A program made the translations under genes and the position numbers. Source: Curtobacterium sp. MCJR17_055 (GTDB taxonomy: Bacteria; Actinomycetota; Actinomycetes; Actinomycetales; Microbacteriaceae). Taken from it: a DNA stretch of 64,000 nt. The notes under the pieces are model-generated. The model did no database searches, was not told where the DNA came from, and worked only from the letters and a program-made list of their open reading frames with translations. Shown piece by piece: positions 10,366 through 19,521 of the stretch. The stretch covers positions 558,001 to 622,000 of the forward strand of contig NZ_QKLF01000002.1 of NCBI RefSeq assembly GCF_003224335.1, read 5' to 3'. Positions within the stretch are counted from its first letter, which is position 1; every line of letters begins with the position of its first letter.

Positions 10366-11328
10366 ATGACGGACCTGCCGACGAGACGGTCGCGTCGGCT
10401 CGCCGAGGTGAGTCGAGCGCGCGAAGCAGCAGCAGGACCGGCGACGGTCGCGATCGACCTCCGAGCACCCTCCCCGGTGCCGGAGGTCGTGACCGGCCGT
10501 CGCCGCGACCGCTCCACCGGGGACGCCACCCGTGTGATGGGCATCCTCAACGTGACGCCCGACTCGTTCAGCGACGGCGGCCTGCACCTGGCCGTCGACG
10601 CGGCGCTGGAGCACGCCCGGACCCTCGTCGCGACCGGTGCCGACCTCGTCGACGTCGGCGGTGAGTCCACCCGGCCCGGGGCCGAGCGGGTCCCTGCCGA
10701 GGTCGAACAGCAGCGTGTGCTGCCGGTCGTGCAGCAGCTCGTCGCCGAGGGCGTCGCGGTGAGCGTCGACACCATGAACGCCAGCACCGCTGAACGGGCG
10801 GTCGACCTCGGTGCCGTCATCGTCAACGACGTCTCGGGCGGACTCGCCGACCCGGACATGGTCCACGTCGTCGCGGACTCCGGCGTCGGCTACGTCGTCA
10901 TGCACTGGCGCGGCCACAGCGACCGGATGCACCGGAACGCCGAGTACACGCACGCGGTCGAGGAGGTGCGGCGCGAGGTGGAGATGCGCGTCGCGGAGCT
11001 CATCGTCCTCGGCGTCCGCCAGGAGCAGGTCGTCATCGACCCGGGTCTCGGCTTCGCCAAGCAGGGGCGGCACAACTGGGAGATCCTGGCGGGCTACGAC
11101 CGCTTCGCCTCGATCGGGCTCCCGGTGCTCGTCGCCGCGTCGCGGAAGCGGTTCCTCGACGGCGTGGGCAGTCCGGCCGGGGCGCCACCGGCCGAGCGCG
11201 ACCTGGCCACGGCGGCGATCAGCCTGCTCGCGGCCGAACGCGGCGCATGGGGCGTCCGCGTGCACGACCCGGCGCCGACCCGCGCCGTACTCGACGTCTG
11301 GGACGCCTGGAGGGCAGCTCGATCATGA
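10366..11328 (+). CDS. folP: Dihydropteroate synthase
   Basis: This enzyme condenses 6-hydroxymethyl-dihydropterin pyrophosphate with p-aminobenzoate in folate synthesis. MGILNVTPDSFSDGG and GGESTRPGA are the family signatures, followed by SVDTMNA, VNDVSGG and the C-terminal SRKRF. From ATG 10366 the protein has about 56 extra residues before the first barrel strand; a GTG at 10489 would give a length nearer the norm but its GGAGG is too close. The gene follows ftsH by only 6 bp, where folE is often found in relatives; folE is not in this window. Confidence 0.93.
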   Translation: MTDLPTRRSRRLAEVSRAREAAAGPATVAIDLRAPSPVPEVVTGRRRDRSTGDATRVMGILNVTPDSFSDGGLHLAVDAALEHARTLVATGADLVDVGGESTRPGAERVPAEVEQQRVLPVVQQLVAEGVAVSVDTMNASTAERAVDLGAVIVNDVSGGLADPDMVHVVADSGVGYVVMHWRGHSDRMHRNAEYTHAVEEVRREVEMRVAELIVLGVRQEQVVIDPGLGFAKQGRHNWEILAGYDRFASIGLPVLVAASRKRFLDGVGSPAGAPPAERDLATAAISLLAAERGAWGVRVHDPAPTRAVLDVWDAWRAARS

Positions 11329-11717
11329 GGGACACCATCCGCCTCGTCGGGGTCCGCGCACGCGGCAACCACGGGGTCTTCGAGCACGAACGCGCCGACG
11401 GGCAGGACTTCGTCGTCGACGTCGCGGTCGAGGTCGACGCCACCGCGGCCGCCGACTCGGACGACCTCGCCGAGACCGTGCACTACGGGGTGCTCGCCGA
11501 GCAGGTCGTCGCCGAGATCGAACGCGACCCGGTCGACCTCATCGAGACCCTGGCCGAGCGCATCGCCGCGGCCGTCCTGACGCACCGGGCGGCCCTGGCG
11601 ACCGAGGTCACCGTGCACAAGCCGCAGGCTCCCATTCCGGTGCCCTTCACGGACGTGTCGGTCACGATCCGTCGGGAGCGCACGAGCGCTGCCGACGGGA
11701 CCGAGGAAGAGGAATGA
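11325..11717 (+). CDS. folB: Dihydroneopterin aldolase
   Basis: This 130-residue folate enzyme converts 7,8-dihydroneopterin to 6-hydroxymethyl-dihydropterin and glycolaldehyde. Features: GVRARGNHGVFEHER, the TVHYG segment, LIETLAERIA and the conserved catalytic-site KPQAPI. The ATG overlaps the folP stop (ATGA) and an AGGG-rich site precedes it, so translation is coupled. Confidence 0.95.
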   Translation: MRDTIRLVGVRARGNHGVFEHERADGQDFVVDVAVEVDATAAADSDDLAETVHYGVLAEQVVAEIERDPVDLIETLAERIAAAVLTHRAALATEVTVHKPQAPIPVPFTDVSVTIRRERTSAADGTEEEE

Positions 11718-12250
11718 CGCGCGTCGTCATCGCCCTCGGCGCCAACCTCGGCGACCGGGGGAGCACCCTCCGCGCCGCCGCGCGAGCGATCGCCGCGCTG
11801 CCCGGGGTCCGTCCGGTGGCGTCGAGCTCCGAGGTCGAGTCCGTCGCCGTGACCCTCGACGGTCCGGACGCGGCGAAGCCCCGCTACCGGAACGCGGTCG
11901 TGGTCGTCGACACCGACCTCGAGCCGGACGAGCTCCTCGACGCCCTGCACGGCATCGAGGACGAGCACGGCCGGACGCGGGAGGTCCGGTGGGGCGACCG
12001 GACGCTCGACCTCGACGTCATCGCGGTCGACGACCGGCACATCGACACCGCGACGCTCACCGTGCCGCACCCCCGGGCGCACGAGCGCGCGTTCGTCCTC
12101 GCGCCGTGGGCGGACGCCGACCCGGACGCGATCCTGCCCGGGCGCGGACCCGTCGTGGCGCTGCTCGCAGCCCTCGGCGACGACACCGAGCGGGTCGACG
12201 AGCCGCGGCTGTTCGACGCGATCGCGCCGGCGGCGGGAGCCGCCTCGTGA
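11714..12250 (+). CDS. folK: 2-amino-4-hydroxy-6-hydroxymethyldihydropteridine pyrophosphokinase
   Basis: This 178-residue HPPK transfers pyrophosphate from ATP to hydroxymethyl-dihydropterin, making the folP substrate. It has the opening ALGANLGDRG, then RYRNAVV, the RTREVRWGDRTLDLDVI core with Mg-binding Asp residues, and the TVPHPRAHERAFVLAPW signature. It overlaps folB by ATGA and its own stop overlaps the next GTG. Confidence 0.95.
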   Translation: MTRVVIALGANLGDRGSTLRAAARAIAALPGVRPVASSSEVESVAVTLDGPDAAKPRYRNAVVVVDTDLEPDELLDALHGIEDEHGRTREVRWGDRTLDLDVIAVDDRHIDTATLTVPHPRAHERAFVLAPWADADPDAILPGRGPVVALLAALGDDTERVDEPRLFDAIAPAAGAAS

Positions 12251-12723
12251 AGCCGACGCGGGCCTCCACGCTGGTCAGCGTCGCGATCGTCGCCGCGGTC
12301 GCCGGGTTCGCCCTCGACACCGCCCTGACCGCACGGCAGTCCCCGACGCTCCTCATGTCGGTGCCCCTCGGCCTGACGCTCGCGTTCATCGGCATCGCGC
12401 TGCTGTTCATGGCCGCGCCGATCCGTCGGCAGACCCGGGGCCGCGCCGAGCGACGGGTCGACCCGATGTACGCGACCCGCGTGGTGTTCCTCGCGAAGGC
12501 CTCGAGCATCTGCGGTGCGCTGTTCGGCGCGTTCGCCCTCGGACTGCTCGTGTACCTCCTGACCCGGTCGGTCCTGCCTTCGCTAGGCTCGACCCTGCCG
12601 AACGCGGTGGCGTTCGGCGGCGGGATCGTGCTCACCGTGTGCGCCCTCGTCGCCGAGCGGATGTGCATCGCGCCGCCCCCGGACGAGGACGACCACGACG
12701 GGCGGGGCGCCACCACGGCCTGA
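12247..12723 (+). CDS. DUF3180 membrane protein
   Basis: A 158-residue protein with four predicted TM helices (about 8-28, 37-58, 80-103, 118-140). An RQTRGRAERRVDPMYATRVV loop follows the second helix, and the tail is acidic. DUF3180 proteins follow folK in many Actinobacteria; the function is unknown. Its GTG overlaps the folK stop (GTGA), so it is the last gene of the translationally coupled fol operon. Confidence 0.85.
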   Translation: MKPTRASTLVSVAIVAAVAGFALDTALTARQSPTLLMSVPLGLTLAFIGIALLFMAAPIRRQTRGRAERRVDPMYATRVVFLAKASSICGALFGAFALGLLVYLLTRSVLPSLGSTLPNAVAFGGGIVLTVCALVAERMCIAPPPDEDDHDGRGATTA

Positions 12724-12773
12724 CCGGTGCTGCCGGTCGACGAGGACCGATCCCCGCAGACCAGGAGACCCCG

Positions 12774-13295
12774 ATGCCGCTCGAACGCCTCGACGAGACC
12801 GGACTGGGTCTGCACGACGTCACGTGGACCCGGGTCTCCGCGAAGCTGGTCTGGACCGACCTCGTCGGGACCGTCCTGGTCGGCGGTGTCGTCACGGCGG
12901 GGCTCGTGCTCCTCGGCGTCGCGAGCGGTGGCACGGGCGGCACGGCGGGCCTCGTCTGGTTCGTCCTCGGCGCCGTCGTCGCCGTCGTCACGCTCGTCAC
13001 CGCCGTCCTCACCCCGCGCCGCATCCGGTCCATCGGGTACGCGCTGCGCGAGGACGACCTGGTGCTGCGTCGCGGGCTGATGTGGCAGCGCTTCACGGCC
13101 GTGCCCTACGGTCGGCTGCAGCTCGTCGACGTGAACCGGGGCCCGCTCGACCGGGCGCTCGGGATGAGCGAGCTGAAGTTCGTCACCGCGGCGGCCTCGT
13201 CGAACATCCGGATCCCGGGCATCCCCGCGAGTCAGGCCGACGAGCTGCGCGACCGCCTCGTCGAACTCGCCGAGTCCCGTCGCGCGGGGCTGTAG
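12774..13295 (+). CDS. PH-domain (bPH2/DUF304) membrane protein, YdbS-like
   Basis: 173 residues with two TM helices (about 25-45 and 52-75), then a bacterial PH-like domain starting at the RRIRSIGYALREDDLVLRRG segment with the PYGRLQLVDVNRGPLDR core typical of DUF304. AGGAG is 8 nt before ATG 12774. Members often act in pairs with a longer multi-PH partner, which is the next gene. The role is unknown; membrane-surface binding is inferred from the fold. Confidence 0.85.
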   Translation: MPLERLDETGLGLHDVTWTRVSAKLVWTDLVGTVLVGGVVTAGLVLLGVASGGTGGTAGLVWFVLGAVVAVVTLVTAVLTPRRIRSIGYALREDDLVLRRGLMWQRFTAVPYGRLQLVDVNRGPLDRALGMSELKFVTAAASSNIRIPGIPASQADELRDRLVELAESRRAGL

Positions 13296-13301
13296 GCCGT
13301 C

Positions 13302-15119
13302 GTGACGTTCCGACCCGAGGCCCCGATTCCCGCGCCGCCCCGCAAGGGCGACGCGGCAGCGGCTGCGCCCCTCACCGACGGCGAGTGGCACCGCCTGCAC
13401 CCGCTCACCCCGCTGCTCAAGGGCGGCATCTTCCTGGTCGTCATCCTCGGCTACGTCCTCAACAACCTGCGCGACCAGATCGTCGAGGTGTTCATCCCGG
13501 GCGAGGGCGGCCCGCAGGAGGACGGGGACCCCGTCCGCTACGTCTACGAACACGGCGTGGTCGGCTGGGTGCTGCTCGGGATCGCGGTCCTGTTGCTCGT
13601 GCTCATCGGGCTGTTCCACCTGTCCTGGCGCATGCACGAGTTCCGCGTCACGGGCGAGATCGTCGAGGTGCGCTCGGGCGTCGTGTTCCGCACGCACCGC
13701 AAGGCCCGGCTCGACCGCATCCAGGGCATCAACATCTCGCGGCCGCTCATCCCGCGGCTGTTCGGCACCGCCAAGCTCGAGGTGGCGCAGGCCGGCAACG
13801 ACGCCAACGTGCAGCTCGCGTACCTGGGGGCGAAGGCCGCGGACGACCTCCGGCAGCGCATCCTCGTCCTCGCCTCGGGCGCGAAGGACCCGGCACGCGA
13901 CCCGCGGGCCGCTGCCGCCGCTGGCAGCGGGGTGTACGGGCGCGTGGGGGAGTTCCTGGCGCCCGAGCTCGACCCCGAGGCCGTGCACGCGACCCGGGTC
14001 GTGCGGGTGCACCCCGGACGGCTCATCGCGTCGATGCTGCTCTCCGGCACGACGGTCGTCATCCTGCTGCTCGTCGTGGCGATCATCGTGAGCATCAGCC
14101 TGACCGGGCAGTACTTCCTGCTCGTGTCGCTGTTCCCGGCGGTCATCGGCGCGGGCGGCTATTACGTCCGCAAGTTCTCGAAGTCGCTCCGGTACACGAT
14201 CGCGGAGACCCGGGACGGCATCCGGATCGGCTTCGGGCTGTTCTCCACCTCGAACGAGACGCTGCCGCCTGGTCGCATCCACGCCGTGAGCGTCGCCCAG
14301 CCGCTGCTCTGGCGCCCCTTCGGCTGGTGGGACATCCGCATCAACCGGGCGACGAACGCCGGCAACGGCGCGACGACGAACCAGCAGGCCTCGTCGATCG
14401 TGCTGCCCGTCGGCACCGCGGCCGACGTCCGTCAGGTGCTCGAGATCATCCTGCCGGAGCTCGTCGGCGCGGCGGTCGTCGGACCGGCGGCGTCGATGGA
14501 GCGGTTGCGCGAGGGGTCGGCCGAGGCCGTGGGTGTCGTCGACGACAGCCTCACGACGACGGGCGACCAGGGCGGTTTCGTCCACTCGCCCCGTCGCGGC
14601 CGGTGGCTGCGCCCGTTCTCCGCGTCGCGCAACGGCTACCGCTTCGTGCCCGGAGCCGTGCTGCTCCGGCTCGGTGCCGTCTGGCGCTCGCTCGTCGTGG
14701 TCCCGCTGCCGCGCGTGCAGAGCGTCAAGGTGACGCAGGGACCGCTCGAGCGCGCGCTGCGCGTCGCGTCGGTGCACGTGCACACGGTCTCCGGTCCGGT
14801 GTCCGCCCGCGTCGGGGCGCTCGACGCCGGTGACGCGCAGCGGCTCTGGTCCGGCACGACCGAGCGCGCGGTCGAGGCGGCGGCCGCCGACACCTCGCAC
14901 CGCTGGCGGGACGGCCAGGAGGCCCACCCCACCGCCGACACGTCGGCGCACGGTCCCGAGGTGGCCGGATCGCACGCGCCCGGATCGCACGCGCCCGGGC
15001 CGCACGTGACCGAGCCGGACGGCGGGGGCCAGGCCGTCGGCGGACCGGCACCCGCGTGGCTGACGCAGGACGGGCCTCCCGGCTGGCACACCGTCCCGTG
15101 GCCGGGAGCCCTGCGATGA
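13302..15119 (+). CDS. Multi-PH-domain membrane protein, YdbT-like
   Basis: 605 residues with TM segments near 44-62, 85-105 and 245-295, and three bPH2 cores (RKARLDRIQGINISRPLIPR, LPPGRIHAVSVAQPLLWRPF, LPRVQSVKVTQGPLERALR). The last about 70 residues are low complexity with a short His/Gly/Pro repeat (GSHAPGSHAPG). GTG 13302 lies 6 bp after the partner gene, so the two form one unit. Confidence 0.85.
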   Translation: MTFRPEAPIPAPPRKGDAAAAAPLTDGEWHRLHPLTPLLKGGIFLVVILGYVLNNLRDQIVEVFIPGEGGPQEDGDPVRYVYEHGVVGWVLLGIAVLLLVLIGLFHLSWRMHEFRVTGEIVEVRSGVVFRTHRKARLDRIQGINISRPLIPRLFGTAKLEVAQAGNDANVQLAYLGAKAADDLRQRILVLASGAKDPARDPRAAAAAGSGVYGRVGEFLAPELDPEAVHATRVVRVHPGRLIASMLLSGTTVVILLLVVAIIVSISLTGQYFLLVSLFPAVIGAGGYYVRKFSKSLRYTIAETRDGIRIGFGLFSTSNETLPPGRIHAVSVAQPLLWRPFGWWDIRINRATNAGNGATTNQQASSIVLPVGTAADVRQVLEIILPELVGAAVVGPAASMERLREGSAEAVGVVDDSLTTTGDQGGFVHSPRRGRWLRPFSASRNGYRFVPGAVLLRLGAVWRSLVVVPLPRVQSVKVTQGPLERALRVASVHVHTVSGPVSARVGALDAGDAQRLWSGTTERAVEAAAADTSHRWRDGQEAHPTADTSAHGPEVAGSHAPGSHAPGPHVTEPDGGGQAVGGPAPAWLTQDGPPGWHTVPWPGALR

Positions 15120-15808
15120 GGGCCGGGCGTCTCGGTGTCGGCATCATCGGCGCCGGACGGGTCGGCCCCGTGCTCGGAGCCGCCCTGGCGAACGCCGAGC
15201 ACGCCGTCGTCGGGATCACCGCCGTCTCCGAAGCCGGACGCGACCGCGCCGAGGCGATGCTCCCCGGGGCGCCGGTGCTCGGCACGCCGGAGCTCGTCGA
15301 GCGCAGCGAACTCGTGCTCCTCGCCGTGCCGGACGATCAGCTGCCGTCACTCGTGCAGGGTCTGGCGGACGCGGGCATCTGGCAGCCGGGTCAGCTCGTG
15401 GTGCACACCAGCCCGGACCACGGGGTCGACGTCCTCGCCCCGGCGATGCGCGCCGGGGCGATCCCGCTCGCGATCCACCCCGCGATGGCGTTCACCGGGA
15501 CCAGCGTGGACCTCGCCCGGCTCCGGGACGCGTACTGCGCCGTGACCGCGCCGGCGCCGGTGCTCCCCATCGCGCAGGCCCTCGTCGTGGAGATGGGTGC
15601 CGAGCCGTTCGTCGTCGCCGAGCGGGACCGACCCGCGTACGCCGACGGGGTGCGCGCGGCGGTGAGCTTCTCGACGGCGATCATCGACCAGTCCGTCGGC
15701 GCGCTGGCGGGCATCGGCGTGGAACACCCCGGGCGGGTGCTCGGCGCGCTCGTGCGCTCGGCCGTCGACAACGCGCTGACCGCGGCCGACGGGCAGTCGA
15801 CGCTCTGA
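15116..15808 (+). CDS. Rossmann-like and DUF2520 domain protein
   Basis: 230 residues. The N-terminal Rossmann fold has [16 protein letters not shown]. The C-terminal DUF2520 domain, of the 6-phosphogluconate-dehydrogenase-like C-terminal type, has IHPAMAFTG and an all-helical end. Relatives are commonly next to panC (pantothenate synthesis) and lysS; panC is absent here and lysS follows. ATG overlaps the preceding stop. The function is an NAD(P)-dependent oxidoreductase by fold only. Confidence 0.85.
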   Translation: MRAGRLGVGIIGAGRVGPVLGAALANAEHAVVGITAVSEAGRDRAEAMLPGAPVLGTPELVERSELVLLAVPDDQLPSLVQGLADAGIWQPGQLVVHTSPDHGVDVLAPAMRAGAIPLAIHPAMAFTGTSVDLARLRDAYCAVTAPAPVLPIAQALVVEMGAEPFVVAERDRPAYADGVRAAVSFSTAIIDQSVGALAGIGVEHPGRVLGALVRSAVDNALTAADGQSTL

Positions 15809-15881
15809 GGGACGGCGGGGGGAGCGCAGCCGGGCGGGTAGCATCGACGCGATCCCCCACGACCTCCGGAGCCGCACCAGC

Positions 15882-17426
15882 ATGACCGACGAGACCGCCC
15901 CCGCACGCACCGACACCGCGGCCGAGACCGCGGTCGCCGACGCCGCCGCACTGGCCGAGCAGGAGACGAGCGAGCAGCGTCAGGTCCGACTCGACAAGCG
16001 CGCGCGACTCCTGGCGTCCGGAGTCGACGCCTACCCGGCCGAGCTGCCGATCACGACGACGATCCCGGCCGTCCGCGAGCAGTACGCGCACCTGGAGACC
16101 GGCGAGGAGACCCAGGACGTGGTCGGCGTCGCCGGGCGCGTCGTGTTCTCCCGGAACACCGGCAAGCTCTGCTTCGCCACACTGCAGGCGGGTGACGGCT
16201 CCCGAATCCAGGCGATGGTCTCCCTGGCCGAGGTCGGCGACGAGTCGTTGGCCCGCTGGAAGGAGTTCGTCGACCTCGGGGACCACGTGTTCGTGCACGG
16301 CCGCGTCATCTCCTCGCGTCGTGGCGAGCTGAGCATCATGGTCGACGAGTGGGCGATCGCGGCGAAGGCGATCCTGCCACTGCCGAACCTGCACAACGAG
16401 CTGAACGAGGAGACCCGGGTCCGGCAGCGGTACCTCGACCTCATCGTGCGCGAGGACGCGCGGAAGACCGTGCGGGCCCGCGCCGCCGTGATGTCGTCGC
16501 TCCGCCAGACCTTCACGTCGCACGAGTACCTCGAGGTCGAGACCCCGATGCTGCAGACCCAGCACGGCGGCGCCTCGGCCCGACCCTTCGTCACGCACTC
16601 GAACGCCTTCGACACCGAGCTGTACCTGCGCATCGCGCCCGAGCTGTTCCTCAAGCGTGCGGTCGTCGGCGGCATCGACCGGGTGTTCGAGATCAACCGC
16701 AACTTCCGGAACGAGGGCGCCGACTCGTCGCACTCGCCGGAGTTCGCGATGGTCGAGGCGTACCAGGCGTACGGCGACTACGAGCAGATGGCCGACCTGA
16801 CCCAGGAGCTCGTGCAGAACGCCGCTCGTGCGGTCACGGGCGGACCGCTCGTCGTGACGCTGCCCGACGGCACCGAGTACGACCTCGGTGGTGAGTGGGC
16901 GCGCATGGACATGTACGGCTCGCTGTCCGAGGCCGCCGGTCGGGAGATCACCCCGGAGACCCCGCTGTCCGAGCTGCAGGCGCTCGCCGAGGCCGAGGGC
17001 GTCGAGGTCGCGCACGCCACCCACGGCAAGTACGTCGAGGAGCTCTGGGAGCACTTCAACTCGGACGCGCTGTACGCGCCGACGTTCGTGATGAACTTCC
17101 CGGTCGACACCTCGCCGCTGACCCGGCAGCACCGGACCCGTCCGGGCGTCGTCGAGAAGTGGGACCTCTACGTCCGCGGGTTCGAACTCGCGACGGCCTA
17201 CTCCGAGCTCGTCGACCCGGTCGTGCAGCGGGAGCGCTTCGTCGAGCAGGCCCGACTGGCCGCGGGCGGTGACCCGGAGGCGATGCGCGTCGACGAGGAG
17301 TTCCTCCGTGCGCTCGAGCACGCGATGCCGCCGTCGGGCGGCATGGGCATGGGTGTCGACCGGCTGCTCATGGCCGTCACCGGCCTCGGCATCCGCGAGA
17401 CCATCCTCTTCCCGCTGGTGAAGTAG
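15882..17426 (+). CDS. lysS: Lysyl-tRNA synthetase, class II
   Basis: 514 residues. An Ala/Glu-rich N-terminal extension of about 40 residues precedes the OB-fold anticodon-binding domain (residues about 80-190, with [18 protein letters not shown]), then the class II catalytic core with motif 2 around [11 protein letters not shown] and HSPEF and motif 3 [11 protein letters not shown]. It charges tRNA-Lys. TAGCAT near 15838-15843 is a probable -10, and a CCGGAG ribosome site lies before the ATG. Confidence 0.97.
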   Translation: MTDETAPARTDTAAETAVADAAALAEQETSEQRQVRLDKRARLLASGVDAYPAELPITTTIPAVREQYAHLETGEETQDVVGVAGRVVFSRNTGKLCFATLQAGDGSRIQAMVSLAEVGDESLARWKEFVDLGDHVFVHGRVISSRRGELSIMVDEWAIAAKAILPLPNLHNELNEETRVRQRYLDLIVREDARKTVRARAAVMSSLRQTFTSHEYLEVETPMLQTQHGGASARPFVTHSNAFDTELYLRIAPELFLKRAVVGGIDRVFEINRNFRNEGADSSHSPEFAMVEAYQAYGDYEQMADLTQELVQNAARAVTGGPLVVTLPDGTEYDLGGEWARMDMYGSLSEAAGREITPETPLSELQALAEAEGVEVAHATHGKYVEELWEHFNSDALYAPTFVMNFPVDTSPLTRQHRTRPGVVEKWDLYVRGFELATAYSELVDPVVQRERFVEQARLAAGGDPEAMRVDEEFLRALEHAMPPSGGMGMGVDRLLMAVTGLGIRETILFPLVK

Positions 17427-17441
17427 GCCCGACCCCGCGGA

Positions 17442-17478
17442 GGAGGCCCGGTCTGCGTCGGACGCAGGCCGGACCTCC
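17442..17478 (+). terminator. Imperfect hairpin after lysS
   Basis: GGAGG, then CCCGG and CTGCGTC pair with the downstream ACGCAG, CCGG and CCTCC with small mismatches. It lies 16 bp past the lysS stop. Confidence 0.5.
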
Positions 17479-17503
17479 CGACCGGGCGGGGTACCATGAA
17501 CGC

Positions 17504-17707
17504 GTGCCGAATGGACTCGTGAGTGGGATCGTCTTCGCCCTGACCCCGACCGTCCTGCTCGGGCTCATCTTCTGGTTCATCATGCGCGCGATCATCCGCG
17601 CCGACCGCACCGAGCGCACCGCCTACGCGAAGATCGAGGCGGAGGAGCGCGCCCGCTTCGAGCGCGAGCGCGGCACCGCCTCCGCGGCCCCCACGAGCGC
17701 CGAGTAG
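17504..17707 (+). CDS. Small single-pass membrane protein
   Basis: 67 residues with one TM helix (about 8-30, LVSGIVFALTPTVLLGLIFW), then a charged helix (RADRTERTAYAKIEAEERAR) facing the cytoplasm. The GTG start is supported by TACCAT at 17492-17497 ending 6 nt upstream (leaderless). Similar short proteins sit behind lysS in related genomes, as far as I recall. No function is known. Confidence 0.75.
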   Translation: MPNGLVSGIVFALTPTVLLGLIFWFIMRAIIRADRTERTAYAKIEAEERARFERERGTASAAPTSAE

Positions 17708-17801
17708 TCCCGACCGACTCGGCGGAGTCGCTCGGTCCCCGCACGGCACCGGCCGGTGTCCTGCCGGTCACCCGTCGTTCACGCCGTCGTCGCCGTGCGG
17801 T

Positions 17802-17948
17802 GTGAGCATCGTCGGCATGTCCATCCTGCAGCCCTCCGCATCCCGCAGCCTCGTCGGCGACATCGAGAGCGAGTACGACGAGTTCGACCGCGACGCCGAC
17901 CTCGAGGTCTCGAAGGCCAGGGACGGGTGGCTCGAACCGTCCTGGTGA
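17802..17948 (+). CDS. Small hypothetical protein (43-48 residues)
   Basis: A short open frame from GTG 17802 or ATG 17817 to TGA at 17946-17948. Codons are almost all G/C-ending, as in neighbouring real genes, and the product is ordered and acidic: SLVGDIESEYDEFDRDADLE, then a WLEPSW end. No ribosome site is seen. A strong hairpin follows 20 bp later, as expected for an independent small gene between the lysS region and the sigma factor. No family recognised. Confidence 0.5.
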   Translation: MSIVGMSILQPSASRSLVGDIESEYDEFDRDADLEVSKARDGWLEPSW

Positions 17949-18290
17949 CACCGCCGCGACATCCTCTTCGGGGTACGTCGACCGGATCCCCCGATCCGGC
18001 ACGACGTACCCCGTTCCCGTTGTCCGGATGGCGTTGCACCCCGGGGTACAGGTGTCCCCCTCGGCGCTCAGCGGGAGTTTCACCCGTGTGATTCCGCGCC
18101 GATCGGCGTCGTGGCGGGGATCGAGGGCGGGACCACGGGGCCGGGACGGAGCACCGCCCGGTTGTCCCCCGGTCATGAACCACGGAGATCCCTGGGAATC
18201 GATCCAGCGGGTTTGTGGGGTACAGCCCCCGACCGCCAAACTCGGTCTCAGCCCACGAAGGACCATCCGTCACAGGCAGGGAGAGTCACC
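17949..18290 (+). promoter_or_regulatory. Leader region of the sigma factor gene (no gene seen)
   Basis: The region begins with the hairpin at 17969-18013. The rest, about 280 bp, has no convincing frame; all frames give repetitive Arg/Ser/Pro text. It contains several G- and C-runs able to pair (GGGGTACA with GTGTCCCC near 18038-18059) and ends in a GGGAGAG ribosome site. The length suggests a long regulated 5' leader. Confidence 0.4.
17969..18013 (+). terminator. Nested hairpin terminator
   Basis: Outer stem CGGGGTACGTCG/CGACGTACCCCG and inner stem CCGGATC/GATCCGG, 20 bp after the small gene stop. Confidence 0.65.
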
Positions 18291-19343
18291 ATGGCGATCG
18301 CAACGGCCGCACCCAGCACCACCTCGCGCCGCACCAAGAAGGCAGCGACCAAGACCACCTCCGCCGAGGTCACCACCCTCGACACCGTCGCCGAGGTCGA
18401 GGCCGACGAGCAGCTCGCCGGCGTCCGCGGCGCATCGGTCGACCAGGTCGGCGACTACCTCCGCCACATCGGCCGGCTCGCCCTCCTCACCGCCGAGGAA
18501 GAGGCGGACATCGCCCGCCGCATCGAGGTCGGCCTGTTCGCCGAGGAGAAGCTGCACAACGAGCCGGGTCTCGAGAAGTCCCTCGAGCGTGAGCTGCGCT
18601 GGCTCGTCCGCGACGGTGAGCGCGCCAAGGAGCGGATGATCACCTCGAACCTCCGCCTGGTCGTGAGCATCGCGAAGCGCTACTCGCAGCGCGGCCTGCC
18701 GTTCATGGACGTCATCCAGGAGGGCAACCTCGGGCTGGTCCGTGCGGTCGAGAAGTTCGACTTCACGCAGGGCTACAAGTTCTCGACCTACGCCACCTGG
18801 TGGATCCGCCAGGCGATCTCGCGTGGTCTCGCCGACAAGGCACGCACGATCCGCATCCCGGTGCACACGGTCGAGCTGATCAACAAGATCTCGCGCACCG
18901 AGCGCGACCTGACCGTCGACCTCGGCCGCGCGCCGATGCCCGACGAGGTCGCCGCCGAGCTGAGCATGAGCGTCGAGGAACTCGTCGACCTCAAGGGCCG
19001 CTCGCACGAGCCGGTCTCGATCCACACCGTCGTCGGTGACTCCGACGACAGCGAACTCGGTGACTTCATCGAGGACGAGGACGCCGCGAGCCCGAACGAG
19101 CTCACCGAGACGACGCTCCTGCACCGCGACATCCGCTCCATCGTCGCCGAGCTGCCGAGCGACGAGGCCAACGTCATCCGCATGCGCTACGGCCTGGACG
19201 ACGACAAGCCGATGACGCTCGACGAGATCTCGAAGATCGTGCACACGACCCGTCAGGCCGTGAGCCGTGTCGAGTCGCGCGCCAAGCTGCGCCTGTTCGC
19301 CAAGGCGGTCTCGCAGGACATGCAGCTGTACCTGACCGAGTAG
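18291..19343 (+). CDS. RNA polymerase sigma-70 factor, primary-like (SigB/HrdB group)
   Basis: 350 residues. A Thr/Lys/Ala-rich start leads to region 1.2 (DQVGDYLRHIGRLALLTAEE), region 2 (MITSNLRLVVSIAKRYSQRG, the core-binding and -10 region FSTYATWWIRQAISR), region 3 and region 4.2 with TLDEISKIVHTTRQAVSRVE and a final AKLRLF. All promoter-recognition regions are intact. At about 350 residues it lacks the long region 1.1 of most SigA proteins and resembles Corynebacterium SigB-type group 2 factors. ATG 18291 has GGGAGAG before it. Whether it is the only principal sigma factor cannot be judged from this window. Confidence 0.9.
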   Translation: MAIATAAPSTTSRRTKKAATKTTSAEVTTLDTVAEVEADEQLAGVRGASVDQVGDYLRHIGRLALLTAEEEADIARRIEVGLFAEEKLHNEPGLEKSLERELRWLVRDGERAKERMITSNLRLVVSIAKRYSQRGLPFMDVIQEGNLGLVRAVEKFDFTQGYKFSTYATWWIRQAISRGLADKARTIRIPVHTVELINKISRTERDLTVDLGRAPMPDEVAAELSMSVEELVDLKGRSHEPVSIHTVVGDSDDSELGDFIEDEDAASPNELTETTLLHRDIRSIVAELPSDEANVIRMRYGLDDDKPMTLDEISKIVHTTRQAVSRVESRAKLRLFAKAVSQDMQLYLTE

Positions 19344-19428
19344 GTCAGCAGACTCCGGTCGGCCCGTACGGGTCGGCCAGGGGATCCGGGTCGGTCCGTG
19401 GGAAGACGATCCGTGGGGTGATGGGATG

Positions 19429-19458
19429 AGGCCCGTCCGGTGCGAACCGGACGGGCCT
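19429..19458. terminator. Bidirectional hairpin terminator
   Basis: Perfect 12-bp stem AGGCCCGTCCGG/CCGGACGGGCCT with a six-base loop, between the convergent sigma factor and NAD kinase genes. Confidence 0.75.
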
Positions 19459-19521
19459 TCCGTCGTCCCCGGGACGCGCGACCGGGACGCGCCGGGGACG
19501 GGCCGGGAGGCGCGGACCGCG

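Noticed and set aside
12057-15089. A 1010-codon minus-strand frame over the PH-domain genes.
   Set aside because: It is a codon-bias shadow with repetitive Arg/Gly/Asp text and no ribosome site or domain.
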